This document shows positions 6,825-16,110 of a DNA stretch of 56,370 nt, piece after piece. The notes beneath the pieces were generated by a model that did not search any database, had not been told where the DNA came from, and worked only from the letters and a program-made list of their open reading frames with translations. A program made the translations under genes and the position numbers. Origin of the DNA: an uncultured Myxococcales bacterium (GTDB taxonomy: Bacteria > Myxococcota_A > UBA9042); assembly GCA_903955385.1 (NCBI GenBank), contig CAJBNH010000154.1, positions 1 to 56,370 of the forward strand. The letters run 5' to 3'. How positions within the stretch are numbered: the first letter of the stretch is position 1; every line of letters starts with the position of its first letter.

Positions 6825-9650
6825 ATGAGAATCGCCATCTACGGATCTTTGCTGACCTTTCTGCTGCTGACGGCGTGCGGCACCGACGCGGTCCTCGACC
6901 CTGTCGGCACTTCGGCGGACACCGACGCGCCGACAGGCGACCTGGATGGTCTGGACGACACCGACCCCGGCCCCTGTCAAAGCAACGAAGCCTGCGCCGG
7001 ACAAGGCGTTTGCGACCTCGAGACGGGTGCCTGCGTGCCCTGCCTGACGTCGGACGACTGCCCTGGCGACCAGGACCTGTGCATCGCCAAGCAGTGCGTA
7101 CCGCAGACACCGTGCGTGTCCGACAAGCAGTGCGCCTCGCAAGACATGGTGTGCGATCTGGACCAAGGCGTTTGCGTGATGTGCCTGGCCGACGTCGACT
7201 GCGTGGACGAAAAGGTCTGCAAGGCCAAGACTTGCGTCGCCCCCCCGCCCAAGTGCGCCAGCAGCAAGGAATGCGCCGACGGCCTGATTTGCGACAAGCT
7301 GGCCGGCTACTGCGTCGAGTGCGTCGGAGACGACGACTGCGACCCGCTGCAGCACTGCCTCGAGACGGTCTGCGTGCCCGACGTGTGTCAGGCAGGGGCC
7401 GTCGCGTGCGCCAACCCCTCGACCCGCAAGGTCTGTTCGGACAACGGCAGCGTCTGGACCGAGCAGGCGTGTGGCGACGGCACCTCGTGCGTGGACGGTG
7501 CCTGCAAGTCCACCATCTGCGTCCCCGACACGACCGTGTGCGACGCAAGCGGCAAGGCGACCCAGACGTGCAGCGCGACCGGCACCGAGCTGGGGGCGCC
7601 CGTTGCGTGTCCCGTCGACCAGGTGTGCAAGGACGGCCAGTGCAACGTTGCGCAAGTCTGCGAACCCGCTGCCAAGTCTTGCCAGGACCAGAAGGTCGTC
7701 GCGTGCAACGCCGCCGGCACCGCGCTGCAAACCGTCGCCGACTGCACCCTGCCCGACAAGGACGGCAAGGCTCAGACGTGCCTGGGCGGCGCTTGCGTTG
7801 CCGTGGCGTGCACCGCGGGCGCGATGTCGTGCGCCGATACCGAGACGCTGGCCACCTGCAAGGCCGACGGACAAGGCTTCGTCAAGTCCGCGTGCGGCCC
7901 CAACAAAGCGTGCGAGAACGACGCCTGTCGGCCCATCGTCTGCACCGCGGGCGCCAAGACGTGCGAGGGCACCGTGGCCATGAAGTGCAGCGCCGCCGGC
8001 ACGACCTCCACCGTCACCGCCGATTGCGCCCTGACCAACAAGGTGTGCCAGAACGGCATCTGCATGGCCAAGGTATGCGCGCCCGGCGCGCTGCAGTGTC
8101 AGGCAGGCAGCGTCGGGACCTGCAAGGCTGACGGCACCGGCTGGACGCTGCAGGCGTGCCCCGTCGATCAGGTGTGCGCTTCGGGCAAGTGCGCGGCCAA
8201 GGTGTGTGAGCCCGAGACGATTGGCTGCAACGGCGCCATCGCCTCGGCCTGCAACGGCACCGGCTCGGCGTGGGTGGCGATGGATGACTGCGGCAAGAAG
8301 GGCGAGACGTGCGTCGATGGCGCGTGCCTCGCCGTCTCGTGTCAGGCGGGCACGATCGGCTGCAAGGGCAAGGTGTTGGCGCTGTGCAACGCACAGGGAA
8401 CCGGCGTGACGCTGGGCCTCGACTGCGGCGCGCAGGGCCAGACGTGCGACGCTGGCAAGTGCGTTGCCATCGCGTGTTCCGTCGACGCGCTGACGTGCCA
8501 GAACGGCCAGCTGGCCAGCTGCAACGCCGCACAGAGCGGCTGGGACCTTGCGGCGTGTCCGGTGAATCAGGTCTGCTCTGGCGGCAAGTGCCTGAACTGC
8601 GTTCCCGGAACGACCAGCTGCAGCGGCGACATGGTGGCCACCTGCCAGAACGACGGGTCTCTCGCGCTTGCGGTGTGCGACGACGGCAACACCTGCACGA
8701 CGGAAGCGTGCTCGGGCTTTGGACAGTGCAAGTTCTCGGCGGTAGCGGACGGCACGCCGTGTCCGGTCGGCAACGGCTGGAAGTGCAAGTCCGGCAAGTG
8801 CGCAACCCCGGACTGCCCCAAGGGAACCGTGACGATTCTGGTCGACGTCGACGGGCAAAAGGTCCAGACGTGCGGCGCGATGGGACCGATCTGGGGCCAG
8901 CGCGCTGAGAGTCCCAACACCCTCAGCGACAAGGGCAACGGCACCATTGCGGACGCGCAGACCGGCCTGACGTGGCAGAAGGACCACTTCATGAACGCGA
9001 ACTGGCAGAACTCACGCGACGCCTGCGACTCGCTCGACATCGGTGGGCAGAAGGACTGGCGGCTGCCGACGGTCTACGAGCTTGCTTCGCTGGTCGACTG
9101 GAAAAAGACCGGCCCCTCGATCGACAAAACCTACTTCCCCACCGCGTCTTCCGGCGCGATGTACTGGACGGTGAACCCTCGGGTCGGAACGCTGGACAAT
9201 GTCTGGACCGTCTTCTTCTCGGCCGGCGGCGTCCACGACAAGGCCAAGACGAGTTTGCAGGCGGCGCGATGCGTTCGCGGCTCGTTCGACACCACCGTGT
9301 GGCCACGCTTCACCGTCAGCGGCGACGGCAAGACCGCGACCGACAACTGGACCAGCTTGGTGTGGAACCGCGCGACCACGGCCACGTCGCTGACCTGGTT
9401 CGAGGGCAAGGTCCATTGTGCAGGACTGGGCTTCCGTGTGCCCCAGATCCGCGAGCTGCACGGACTGCTGGACTACGAAGCGCAGCAGATGCCGTACATC
9501 GACACCGTGACGTTCCCCGACACCGCGAAATCCGAGTATTGGGCGGCCAATGAGCTGAGCGCACAGGGCGGGTGGGAGGCCCACTTTGCGTGGGGCGAGG
9601 TCAATGCGCAGGGCAAGGATAAGAAATGGGCCTACCGCTGCGTGAAGTGA
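6825..9650 (+). CDS. Cys-rich repeat surface lipoprotein with C-terminal Lcl/DUF1566 domains (copy 1)
   Basis: This is a 941-residue exported lipoprotein with signal peptide and lipobox (LLLTAC, Cys about 18). The N-terminal fifth has dickkopf/Cys-knot-like units with Asp-rich spacers (TSDDCP, VGDDDCD). The middle (about 185-640) consists of roughly 45-residue tandem repeats of the form C-x-PG-x-C...C-x-ADGTGW-x-C-P-x-C-x-GKC. The last 250 residues hold two Lcl C-terminal (DUF1566) units, each with GLTW and the second with FRVPQIRELHG. Such proteins are usually outer-surface lectin-like or adhesive; the ligand is unknown. A paralogue follows 114 bp downstream. It may instead be matrix- or fruiting-body-associated. 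Confidence 0.8.
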   Translation: MRIAIYGSLLTFLLLTACGTDAVLDPVGTSADTDAPTGDLDGLDDTDPGPCQSNEACAGQGVCDLETGACVPCLTSDDCPGDQDLCIAKQCVPQTPCVSDKQCASQDMVCDLDQGVCVMCLADVDCVDEKVCKAKTCVAPPPKCASSKECADGLICDKLAGYCVECVGDDDCDPLQHCLETVCVPDVCQAGAVACANPSTRKVCSDNGSVWTEQACGDGTSCVDGACKSTICVPDTTVCDASGKATQTCSATGTELGAPVACPVDQVCKDGQCNVAQVCEPAAKSCQDQKVVACNAAGTALQTVADCTLPDKDGKAQTCLGGACVAVACTAGAMSCADTETLATCKADGQGFVKSACGPNKACENDACRPIVCTAGAKTCEGTVAMKCSAAGTTSTVTADCALTNKVCQNGICMAKVCAPGALQCQAGSVGTCKADGTGWTLQACPVDQVCASGKCAAKVCEPETIGCNGAIASACNGTGSAWVAMDDCGKKGETCVDGACLAVSCQAGTIGCKGKVLALCNAQGTGVTLGLDCGAQGQTCDAGKCVAIACSVDALTCQNGQLASCNAAQSGWDLAACPVNQVCSGGKCLNCVPGTTSCSGDMVATCQNDGSLALAVCDDGNTCTTEACSGFGQCKFSAVADGTPCPVGNGWKCKSGKCATPDCPKGTVTILVDVDGQKVQTCGAMGPIWGQRAESPNTLSDKGNGTIADAQTGLTWQKDHFMNANWQNSRDACDSLDIGGQKDWRLPTVYELASLVDWKKTGPSIDKTYFPTASSGAMYWTVNPRVGTLDNVWTVFFSAGGVHDKAKTSLQAARCVRGSFDTTVWPRFTVSGDGKTATDNWTSLVWNRATTATSLTWFEGKVHCAGLGFRVPQIRELHGLLDYEAQQMPYIDTVTFPDTAKSEYWAANELSAQGGWEAHFAWGEVNAQGKDKKWAYRCVK

Positions 9651-9666
9651 CCTGACCTGCCCTCAC

Positions 9667-9695
9667 TTGCCCTGACCCTGCGCAAAGCCTAGCCT
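9667..9695 (+). promoter_or_regulatory. Predicted promoter of Cys-rich lipoprotein 2
   Basis: TTGCCC (9667-9672), 17 bp, TAGCCT (9690-9695), about 70 bp before the ATG at 9765. The two paralogues may therefore each have a promoter rather than form one operon. Confidence 0.45.
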
Positions 9696-9764
9696 TCCCG
9701 GGTGCCTCGCGTCGGCCTCGTGGGGGGTGTCCGGCGCGTGACGTCTTCCCCCGATTGGATGACC

Positions 9765-12611
9765 ATGAAGCGCATCGGCCTAGTGCTGCCCTTTTTGCCC
9801 GTGTTGGCTGCCCTGCTGCCCGCTTGCGGAAGTGACCAACCACTGGAGCAGCCGGTCCTCCTCGAGTCGGACGCGGGCATCGACACTTCGGCGCTGGACG
9901 GCCCCGACGACGTCACCGCAACCACCTGCCAGACCAAGCAAGACTGCGCCGGCAAGGGCGTCTGCGACCCCGCGACGGGGGCTTGCGTGCCCTGTTTGGT
10001 GTCCGACGACTGCCCCAGCGATCTGGAGGTTTGCACGGACCAGACGTGCGTGGCCCAGACCGGTTGCACCTCGGACAAGCAGTGCCTGGACCAAGGCAAG
10101 ATCTGCGACACCGCCCAAGGAATCTGCGTCCCGTGTCTGGAGGACACCGACTGCGACGCCGGTCAGTCGTGCAAGGCCAAGACGTGTCTGGACGCTCCGC
10201 TGCCGTGCGCAAGCAGCAAGGACTGCAACAACAACCTGATCTGCGACAAGGTGGCCGGCCTGTGCGTCGCGTGCGTCGGGGATGACGACTGCGGCGATCT
10301 GGACCACTGCCTCGAGACCCTGTGCGTGCCCGACACGTGCCTTGCCGGCGCCATCGAGTGCGTGGACGGCAAGACCAAGCGCACGTGCACGGCGAACGGC
10401 AGCGGTTGGACGACGACGGCGTGCGGCGACGGCCAGACGTGCTTCGGCGGCGTGTGCGGCTCGCAGGCCTGCGCCCCCAACGCGACGGTGTGCGACGCCA
10501 CAGGCAAGGCCGTGCAGACGTGCAGCGCTGACGGCACGGTGTGGGGCGCTCCCGTGGCGTGCCCCGGCAACCAGACCTGCGTGGACGGTACCTGCAAGAT
10601 GGCGACCGCGTGTCCTGCCGGCGACGTCAAGTGCTTGGATCAGCAGGTGGTTCAGTGCGATCCGGCCGGTGCCGCCTATCAGCCCACCGACGACTGCACC
10701 AAGCCCGGCCCTGCGGGTGAGGCGCGGACCTGCCTCAGTGGCGCGTGCGTGCCGACGCAGTGCCAGCCGGGTGCGGCGCTGTGTGCGGACTCGGACAATG
10801 AGGCGACGTGCAAGGCCGACGGGTCCGGTTACGCCAAAAAAGCGTGCACGGGCGGCCAGTTGTGCGAGGTCACCCACTGCGAGCCGATCGTATGCCAGCC
10901 GGGAACCCCGAGCTGCAGCGGCGCCGTGGCCCAAACGTGCAGTCCGATGGGTACCCACCAGGAGCAGACGAGCGACTGCGGCTTGCAAGGCAAGGCGTGC
11001 GTCAACGGGGCGTGTGTGGCCAAGGTGTGCGCTCCCAGCGCGGTACAGTGTCAGGCGGGCAAGGTCGGCACCTGCAAGGCGGACGGCACCGGTTGGAACC
11101 TGCAGGCGTGCCCGCAGGGTGAGGTCTGCGCTGGCGGCAAGTGCCTGCCCACGGTATGCGAGCCGGGGACGCTGGGCTGCAACGGCATGTTCACCTCGAC
11201 CTGCAATGCCAGCGGCACCGCGTGGGTCATCGGCGAGGACTGCGCGAAATCGGGCCAAATGTGCGAAGGCGGCGCGTGCGTTGCGCTGTCCTGCAAGCCA
11301 GGTGTGGTCGGCTGCCAGGGCAAGGTGTTGGCAGAGTGCAACGCGACCGGGTCGGGGTGGAACCTGGGCCAGGACTGCGCCACGCTGGGCCAGACCTGCG
11401 ACGTCGGCAAGTGCGTGGCCCTCACCTGCGCGGTGGGCGTGGTGTCTTGCCAGAGCGGCCAGCTGGGCACCTGCAACGCGGCGCAGAACGGCTGGGACCT
11501 GACACCGTGCGGCGTCGGCCAAGTGTGCGCCAACAACAAGTGCCTGAACTGCCAGCCGAATGCGACCAAGTGCACCGGCGATCTCGTCTCGACCTGTCAG
11601 AGCGACGGCTCTTGGGTCGACCAGGGCTGCGACGACGCCAACACCTGCACGACCGACGCCTGCTCGGCCGGCCAGTGCGCTTTCACGCCCGTCGCCGACG
11701 GCACACCCTGCCCGGCCGGCAACGGCTTTCAGTGCAAGAGCGGCCAGTGCGTGGTGGCGGGCTGCCCGGAGGGCACGGTCACGATTGCCGTCGACGTCGG
11801 CGGCCAGAAGAAGAGCGCCTGCGGTGCGATGGGGCCGATCTGGGGCCCACGCGCTGAGAGCCCGAGCACTTTCGTCAATGACACCGGCAAGTTCTACGAC
11901 TCGCAGACGAAGCTGACCTGGATGTTCAACGTCGCCCAGAACCAGGACTGGACCTCGGCCCAGTGGGACTGCGACAATCTGGTCAACGGCATCTACGGCG
12001 ACTGGCGGCTGCCAACCGTGCACGAGCTGGCCACGCTAATCGACTGGGCCAAGGTCAACCCGGCCCTTGCCGCGGCCTTTGCGGGCAGTCCCGGTGGTTC
12101 GTACTGGACCTGGAACGCGGTGGCGGGAAGCTCAGGCTCCGCTTGGACTTTGTCGTCGCAGACCGGCGAGACCAAGGCCCGACAGAAGACCGACAAGATC
12201 TACTCCCGCTGTGTCAGAGGGTCTTTCGACACGACGGTGACCCCGCGCTACGTCGCTGCGGCGAACCAGACTGCGGTCATGGACAAGTGGACGAATCAAA
12301 CGTGGCAGCTGGTTCCGGGCAACAACCAGAACTGGTCGCAAGCCAAGGGCTACTGCTCAACCCTGGCGGTTGCTGGCGGTGGCTGGCGAGTCCCGAAAGC
12401 CAACGAACTTCAAGGGATTGTAGACTACTCCCTCGCACCGCCGGGCGCGCTGATCAACGTCACCGCGTTTCCCGGCACTGCGGCCCAGCGTTTCTGGACC
12501 GACACGTCGCGCGCTGGCGACAATCAGGAGGGCTGGCGCGTGGATTTCGCAAACGGAGAGGTCACGGTCGGCGGCAAGGACAAGGGGTACTACGTCCGCT
12601 GCACCAAGTAG
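9765..12611 (+). CDS. Cys-rich repeat surface lipoprotein with C-terminal Lcl/DUF1566 domains (copy 2)
   Basis: This is a 948-residue paralogue of the preceding gene, collinear along its full length: lipobox LLPAC (Cys about 21), N-terminal Cys-knot-like units, a chain of 45-residue Cys repeats (for example GTCKADGTGWNLQACP) and two C-terminal Lcl/DUF1566 units (DWRLPTVHELATL and WRVPKANELQG). Many repeat segments are identical or nearly so to copy 1, so the pair arose by tandem duplication followed by divergence, mostly in the C-terminal domains. Start ATG 9765 (MKRIG) was taken by analogy with copy 1; ATG 9759 is equally close to the weak GGAT site. It converges with menB, 39 bp apart. Confidence 0.8.
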   Translation: MKRIGLVLPFLPVLAALLPACGSDQPLEQPVLLESDAGIDTSALDGPDDVTATTCQTKQDCAGKGVCDPATGACVPCLVSDDCPSDLEVCTDQTCVAQTGCTSDKQCLDQGKICDTAQGICVPCLEDTDCDAGQSCKAKTCLDAPLPCASSKDCNNNLICDKVAGLCVACVGDDDCGDLDHCLETLCVPDTCLAGAIECVDGKTKRTCTANGSGWTTTACGDGQTCFGGVCGSQACAPNATVCDATGKAVQTCSADGTVWGAPVACPGNQTCVDGTCKMATACPAGDVKCLDQQVVQCDPAGAAYQPTDDCTKPGPAGEARTCLSGACVPTQCQPGAALCADSDNEATCKADGSGYAKKACTGGQLCEVTHCEPIVCQPGTPSCSGAVAQTCSPMGTHQEQTSDCGLQGKACVNGACVAKVCAPSAVQCQAGKVGTCKADGTGWNLQACPQGEVCAGGKCLPTVCEPGTLGCNGMFTSTCNASGTAWVIGEDCAKSGQMCEGGACVALSCKPGVVGCQGKVLAECNATGSGWNLGQDCATLGQTCDVGKCVALTCAVGVVSCQSGQLGTCNAAQNGWDLTPCGVGQVCANNKCLNCQPNATKCTGDLVSTCQSDGSWVDQGCDDANTCTTDACSAGQCAFTPVADGTPCPAGNGFQCKSGQCVVAGCPEGTVTIAVDVGGQKKSACGAMGPIWGPRAESPSTFVNDTGKFYDSQTKLTWMFNVAQNQDWTSAQWDCDNLVNGIYGDWRLPTVHELATLIDWAKVNPALAAAFAGSPGGSYWTWNAVAGSSGSAWTLSSQTGETKARQKTDKIYSRCVRGSFDTTVTPRYVAAANQTAVMDKWTNQTWQLVPGNNQNWSQAKGYCSTLAVAGGGWRVPKANELQGIVDYSLAPPGALINVTAFPGTAAQRFWTDTSRAGDNQEGWRVDFANGEVTVGGKDKGYYVRCTK

Positions 12612-12650
12612 TTCGGTGACGCGTCGTGGGGACGTTGTTCTGCCTCGAGC

Positions 12651-13475
12651 CTACGGAAACCGCTTGAACTTCTTGAAGTCCGGCTTGCGCTTCTCCAGAA
12701 ACGCCTGCTTGCCTTCCTTGCCCTCTTCCGACTGGTAGAACAGCAACGTCGCGCTGCCCGCCAGCTCCTGCAGGCCCGCCTGACCGTCGCAGTCCGCGTT
12801 CAGCGCCGCCTTCAGGAAACGCAACGCCGTGGGGCTGTGCTGCAGAATCTCGCGGCACCACTTCACCGTCTCCGCTTCAAGGTCGGCCAACGGCACCACG
12901 GTGTTGACGAGGCCCATCTCCAACGCCTGCTTGGCGTCGTACTGTCGGCACAGGAACCAGATCTCGCGCGCCTTCTTCTGGCCGACGATGCGCGCCATGT
13001 AGCTGGCGCCGTAGCCGCCGTCGAAGCTGCCCACCTTGGGGCCGGTCTGGCCGAACTTTGCGTTGTCGGCGGCAATCGTCAGGTCGCAGAGCAGGTGCAG
13101 CACATGGCCACCGCCAATCGCGTAGCCGGCCACCGCGGCGATCACGGGCTTGGGCAAGGTCCTGATTTGACGCTGCAAGTCCAACACGTTCAGTCTCGGG
13201 ATGCCGTCGGCGCCCACATAGCCGCCGTCGCCGCGCACGCGCTGGTCGCCGCCAGAGCAAAACGCGTCGGGACCTTCGCCCGTCAGGATCACCACGCCGA
13301 CGTCGCCGTCTTCTCGCGCGTCCACAAACGCCTTGCTCAGTTCCATCACGGTGCGGGGGCGGAAGGCGTTGCGGACCTCAGGGCGGCAGATGGTGATGCG
13401 CGCGATGCCCTCGCCGTCCTTCTCGTAGCGCACGTCCTCGAATCCCATCTCGATCTTCTGCCACTGCACGGTCAT
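12651..13475 (-). CDS. menB: 1,4-Dihydroxy-2-naphthoyl-CoA synthase
   Basis: MenB is a crotonase-fold enzyme that closes the second ring of o-succinylbenzoyl-CoA. The 274-residue protein has the oxyanion-hole segments [11 protein letters not shown] and [13 protein letters not shown]. It also has the MenB-specific [18 protein letters not shown] with the active-site Asp and the conserved C-terminal [15 protein letters not shown] 13475 has CAGGAG 8 nt upstream and starts 4 bp after the menD-menH stop, so translation is probably coupled. It is the last gene of the seven-gene operon. Confidence 0.95.
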   Translation of the reverse strand: MTVQWQKIEMGFEDVRYEKDGEGIARITICRPEVRNAFRPRTVMELSKAFVDAREDGDVGVVILTGEGPDAFCSGGDQRVRGDGGYVGADGIPRLNVLDLQRQIRTLPKPVIAAVAGYAIGGGHVLHLLCDLTIAADNAKFGQTGPKVGSFDGGYGASYMARIVGQKKAREIWFLCRQYDAKQALEMGLVNTVVPLADLEAETVKWCREILQHSPTALRFLKAALNADCDGQAGLQELAGSATLLFYQSEEGKEGKQAFLEKRKPDFKKFKRFP

Positions 13476-13479
13476 GCGG

Positions 13480-16110
13480 TCACTCCTGAACGGTTGCGTT
13501 GGCGGCCCGCAGCACCTCGGCGGCGACTTCGGCCGGGGCTTCGAGCAGCAGGTTGTGGCCCGCATCGGGGACCACGCGATGGTGGAGGCGGTCGGGGTTC
13601 AATGCGTTCAATTCGGCTGCGATCCGGGTGAACTTCTCGTCCAATGCGCCAGTCAGCAGCCACACCGGCGGCCCGGCAACGGCCAGCGACGGCGCGAAGT
13701 CGGGCATGGCGCCCAGCCCCAAGGTCTCGAGAGATCTGGCGATTCCCTCGTCGTCGTGGCCAAGCCTGATGCGGCGTTGCGCGTCCAACACGGCCGTGGG
13801 CAGCCGGGCCTGCGAGGCAAACAGCGGCAGGCGCTGCCAATCGGCAACGAAATCGGCCAAACCGTCGCGCTGGATCGCCGTGGCCTGGGCCAGCTCGTGC
13901 CGCGTCCTGGCCTCTCGCTCTGTCGTCTGCAGCGGACCGAAGCCGGGGTTCACGCCGACCAGCACGGCCGACCGCACGCGCTGCGAATGACGCGCCAACA
14001 GGCCCAGCGCCACCCGCGCACCCAGCGAGTAACCGACCAGAACCACTGGAGACTCTGGCAGCGTGGCCGCAAGCCGGTCGATGGCCTGCGCAAACGACTC
14101 GTGCGAATCCGGATGGACACCGCCGTGGCCAGGCAGCGTCGGAATCACGACGGGTCCCGGCCAGTTCAACGCGTCGAGTACCCCGTGCCAGGCGCTGGGC
14201 AGGCCCAGAAACCCGTGCAGGAGGACGAGGGTGGGGGCGTCGCTGACTTCTGAGCCCGCTTCTGAGCCCGCGAAGGCGGGCTTCCCATGTGATAGCCCAC
14301 CATTTGAATGGTGGGTTGCCTTCGGACGCCCGGCCCCCCCCAGCGCGGCCTGACCCGCCACAGCGACGCCCATCGCCCTGCGCGCCTCGCCCCCCGCGTC
14401 AGCCGCCACGACCGCCTCGACCAACATCGCGCCCGGCCGCTGCCAGGCTTCGCGCAGCACCGCCGCCAAATTCGGCCCATCGGTCACCCGCGCGAACGGC
14501 AAGTCGAACGCAGCGGTCACGTGCTGAAAGTCCAGCTGCTGCGGCGTGATCAGGTGCCGCTCGACCGTTTGGGCCAGCTCCGGGATGCGTCCCACCGGCA
14601 GCTCGGCAAAGATGCGGCCGCCCTGGTTGTTCGTGACGACGATCACCAACGGTTGCTGCAGGTTGCGCAGGCTCGCAAAGCCGCCAAGGTCGTGCTGGGC
14701 CGCCAGGTCACCCAGCAGCAGAGCCGTCGGCCGGTCGGCGCCCAGACATGCGCCTGCCGCGCCGGACACCAGACCGTCGATGCCGGCCACCCCACGCTGA
14801 TGCAGCACCGTGACGCCGTGGTTGGCCGGCGGACTCCAGGTGTCCAGATCTCGCACCGCCATGCTGTTGCCCACGCAGAGCAGCGCGCCCGCGGGCAGAG
14901 ACTCGACCAGCGCCCGCGCCACCGTGCCGTCGTGCCAGACGGCGGTCGTGCCCATGCGAGCCGCCTCGCGGACCGACGACTCCAGCCGCCACAGCTCGGC
15001 ACTCCACGCCGCGTCACAGCGAGCGCGCACGTCGGTCGGCTCCAGCAACTCAGCCAGCGCGTTTGCGAATTCGACAGGTTGGGCGTGGACCACCGCATCG
15101 GCGCGGCCCTGCGGGTCGTACCAGCCGTGCGGCGCGACGTGGACCCGCACCCGGGTCACCGCCGTGCCGGTCCAAGCCGCCAAGGCCTGCGTCACCGGCG
15201 TCATGCCCAGCTGCACCACCAGCTCGGGACGAGGGGGCCGTCGGGACGCGTCGCGCAGGAACCCCTCGAATCCACCGAGAAACGCGTCGGCTCCGGCTCC
15301 CGTCCAGCGCGCGCCGCTGGGGCCTTCGACCAGCACCGGCCATCCAGTCGCCGCCTGCAACCGCGTCAGCGCCTCGCTCAGCCCGTCAACGGCCGGACCC
15401 ACCGACGGCCCCGCGACCACCAGCACCCGCCGACACGCCCGCGCCTGCTGGGCCAGCCACGCCACCGGGGCCTCGCAACCCACCGTGCCCGCTGCAAAAT
15501 GCCGCGTCGGAGCCATCGCCATCGCCCGCCGCCACGCCGGACCCCAGGCAGGGGCTTCGGCCGAGTCGCGCGGCTCCAACGGCTTGCGAAACCGCAGGTT
15601 GACGTGCACCGGTCCCGGTTCCGGCGACTGCGCCAAAGCCACTGCCTGCGCCGCCACCCGGGCAACGGCACCAAAGGCCGGCGTCAAGGCATCGGCCTCG
15701 CCCACCTCGAGCACCGCGCGGACATAGGGTTGGAACATCGGCAGCTGCGTCAGCGTCTGCGAGGCCCCGGCCTGTTGCAGCTCCCACGGCCGGTCGGCCG
15801 ACAGCAGCACCAACGGCAACCGCGCCTCGTGGGCCTCGAGCACGGCCGGCAGCCAGTGGCCCAGCGCTGTGCCAGAAGTACAGAGGATCGCTGCTGGAAT
15901 GCCCGTCGCCCGCACCAGCCCGAGGGCAAAGAACGCGGCGTCGCGCTCGTCAAGGACCGGATGCACCTGCAGCCCGGGCTCGGCCCCCGCCGCCAGCGCC
16001 AGCGGCATCGATCTCGCGCCGGGACTGAGCACCAAGTGCCGCACGCCGCAACGCGCAAGCGACGCGAGAAACAGGCGCGCGTAGGCGGTTTGGAGGTCGG
16101 GCCAGCTCAT
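13480..16110 (-). CDS. menD: MenD-MenH fusion: SEPHCHC synthase + SHCHC synthase
   Basis: The 876-residue single frame joins two successive pathway enzymes. Residues about 1-580 are MenD, a ThDP enzyme adding 2-oxoglutarate-derived succinyl semialdehyde to isochorismate: [26 protein letters not shown] (catalytic Glu region), [14 protein letters not shown] and the ThDP motif GDLAAQHD...NNQGG. Residues about 625-876 are MenH, an alpha/beta hydrolase: [23 protein letters not shown] (nucleophile Ser, about 692) and [12 protein letters not shown] (His, about 853). The linker (about 592-625) is encoded by palindromic DNA (14249-14325). ATG 16110 overlaps the menF stop (ATGA). Start and stop are clean, and no frameshift is seen. 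Confidence 0.93.
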   Translation of the reverse strand: MSWPDLQTAYARLFLASLARCGVRHLVLSPGARSMPLALAAGAEPGLQVHPVLDERDAAFFALGLVRATGIPAAILCTSGTALGHWLPAVLEAHEARLPLVLLSADRPWELQQAGASQTLTQLPMFQPYVRAVLEVGEADALTPAFGAVARVAAQAVALAQSPEPGPVHVNLRFRKPLEPRDSAEAPAWGPAWRRAMAMAPTRHFAAGTVGCEAPVAWLAQQARACRRVLVVAGPSVGPAVDGLSEALTRLQAATGWPVLVEGPSGARWTGAGADAFLGGFEGFLRDASRRPPRPELVVQLGMTPVTQALAAWTGTAVTRVRVHVAPHGWYDPQGRADAVVHAQPVEFANALAELLEPTDVRARCDAAWSAELWRLESSVREAARMGTTAVWHDGTVARALVESLPAGALLCVGNSMAVRDLDTWSPPANHGVTVLHQRGVAGIDGLVSGAAGACLGADRPTALLLGDLAAQHDLGGFASLRNLQQPLVIVVTNNQGGRIFAELPVGRIPELAQTVERHLITPQQLDFQHVTAAFDLPFARVTDGPNLAAVLREAWQRPGAMLVEAVVAADAGGEARRAMGVAVAGQAALGGAGRPKATHHSNGGLSHGKPAFAGSEAGSEVSDAPTLVLLHGFLGLPSAWHGVLDALNWPGPVVIPTLPGHGGVHPDSHESFAQAIDRLAATLPESPVVLVGYSLGARVALGLLARHSQRVRSAVLVGVNPGFGPLQTTEREARTRHELAQATAIQRDGLADFVADWQRLPLFASQARLPTAVLDAQRRIRLGHDDEGIARSLETLGLGAMPDFAPSLAVAGPPVWLLTGALDEKFTRIAAELNALNPDRLHHRVVPDAGHNLLLEAPAEVAAEVLRAANATVQE
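14249..14325. repeat. REP-like palindrome pair and 12-bp direct repeat inside the menD-menH linker
   Basis: Three repeats sit side by side. A 12-nt tandem repeat (TTCTGAGCCCGC twice, 14249-14272) overlaps hairpin A, GCCCGC-GAAG-GCGGGC (14266-14281). Hairpin B is the perfect palindrome CCCACCATT-TG-AATGGTGGG (14296-14315), enclosed by CGAAGGC (14271-14277) and GCCTTCG (14317-14323). All are read through in frame as linker residues. Paired short hairpins of this kind resemble REP/RAYT-type elements, but no transposase is nearby. Confidence 0.6.

Noticed and set aside
7300-8800. Regular DNA repetition suggestive of a CRISPR or satellite array
   Set aside because: The period follows 45-residue Cys repeats in one open frame, with degenerate, non-identical units; protein repeats, not CRISPR.
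12612-12650. Bidirectional terminator between lipoprotein 2 and menB
   Set aside because: No convincing GC stem with T-tract could be found in the 39 bp.
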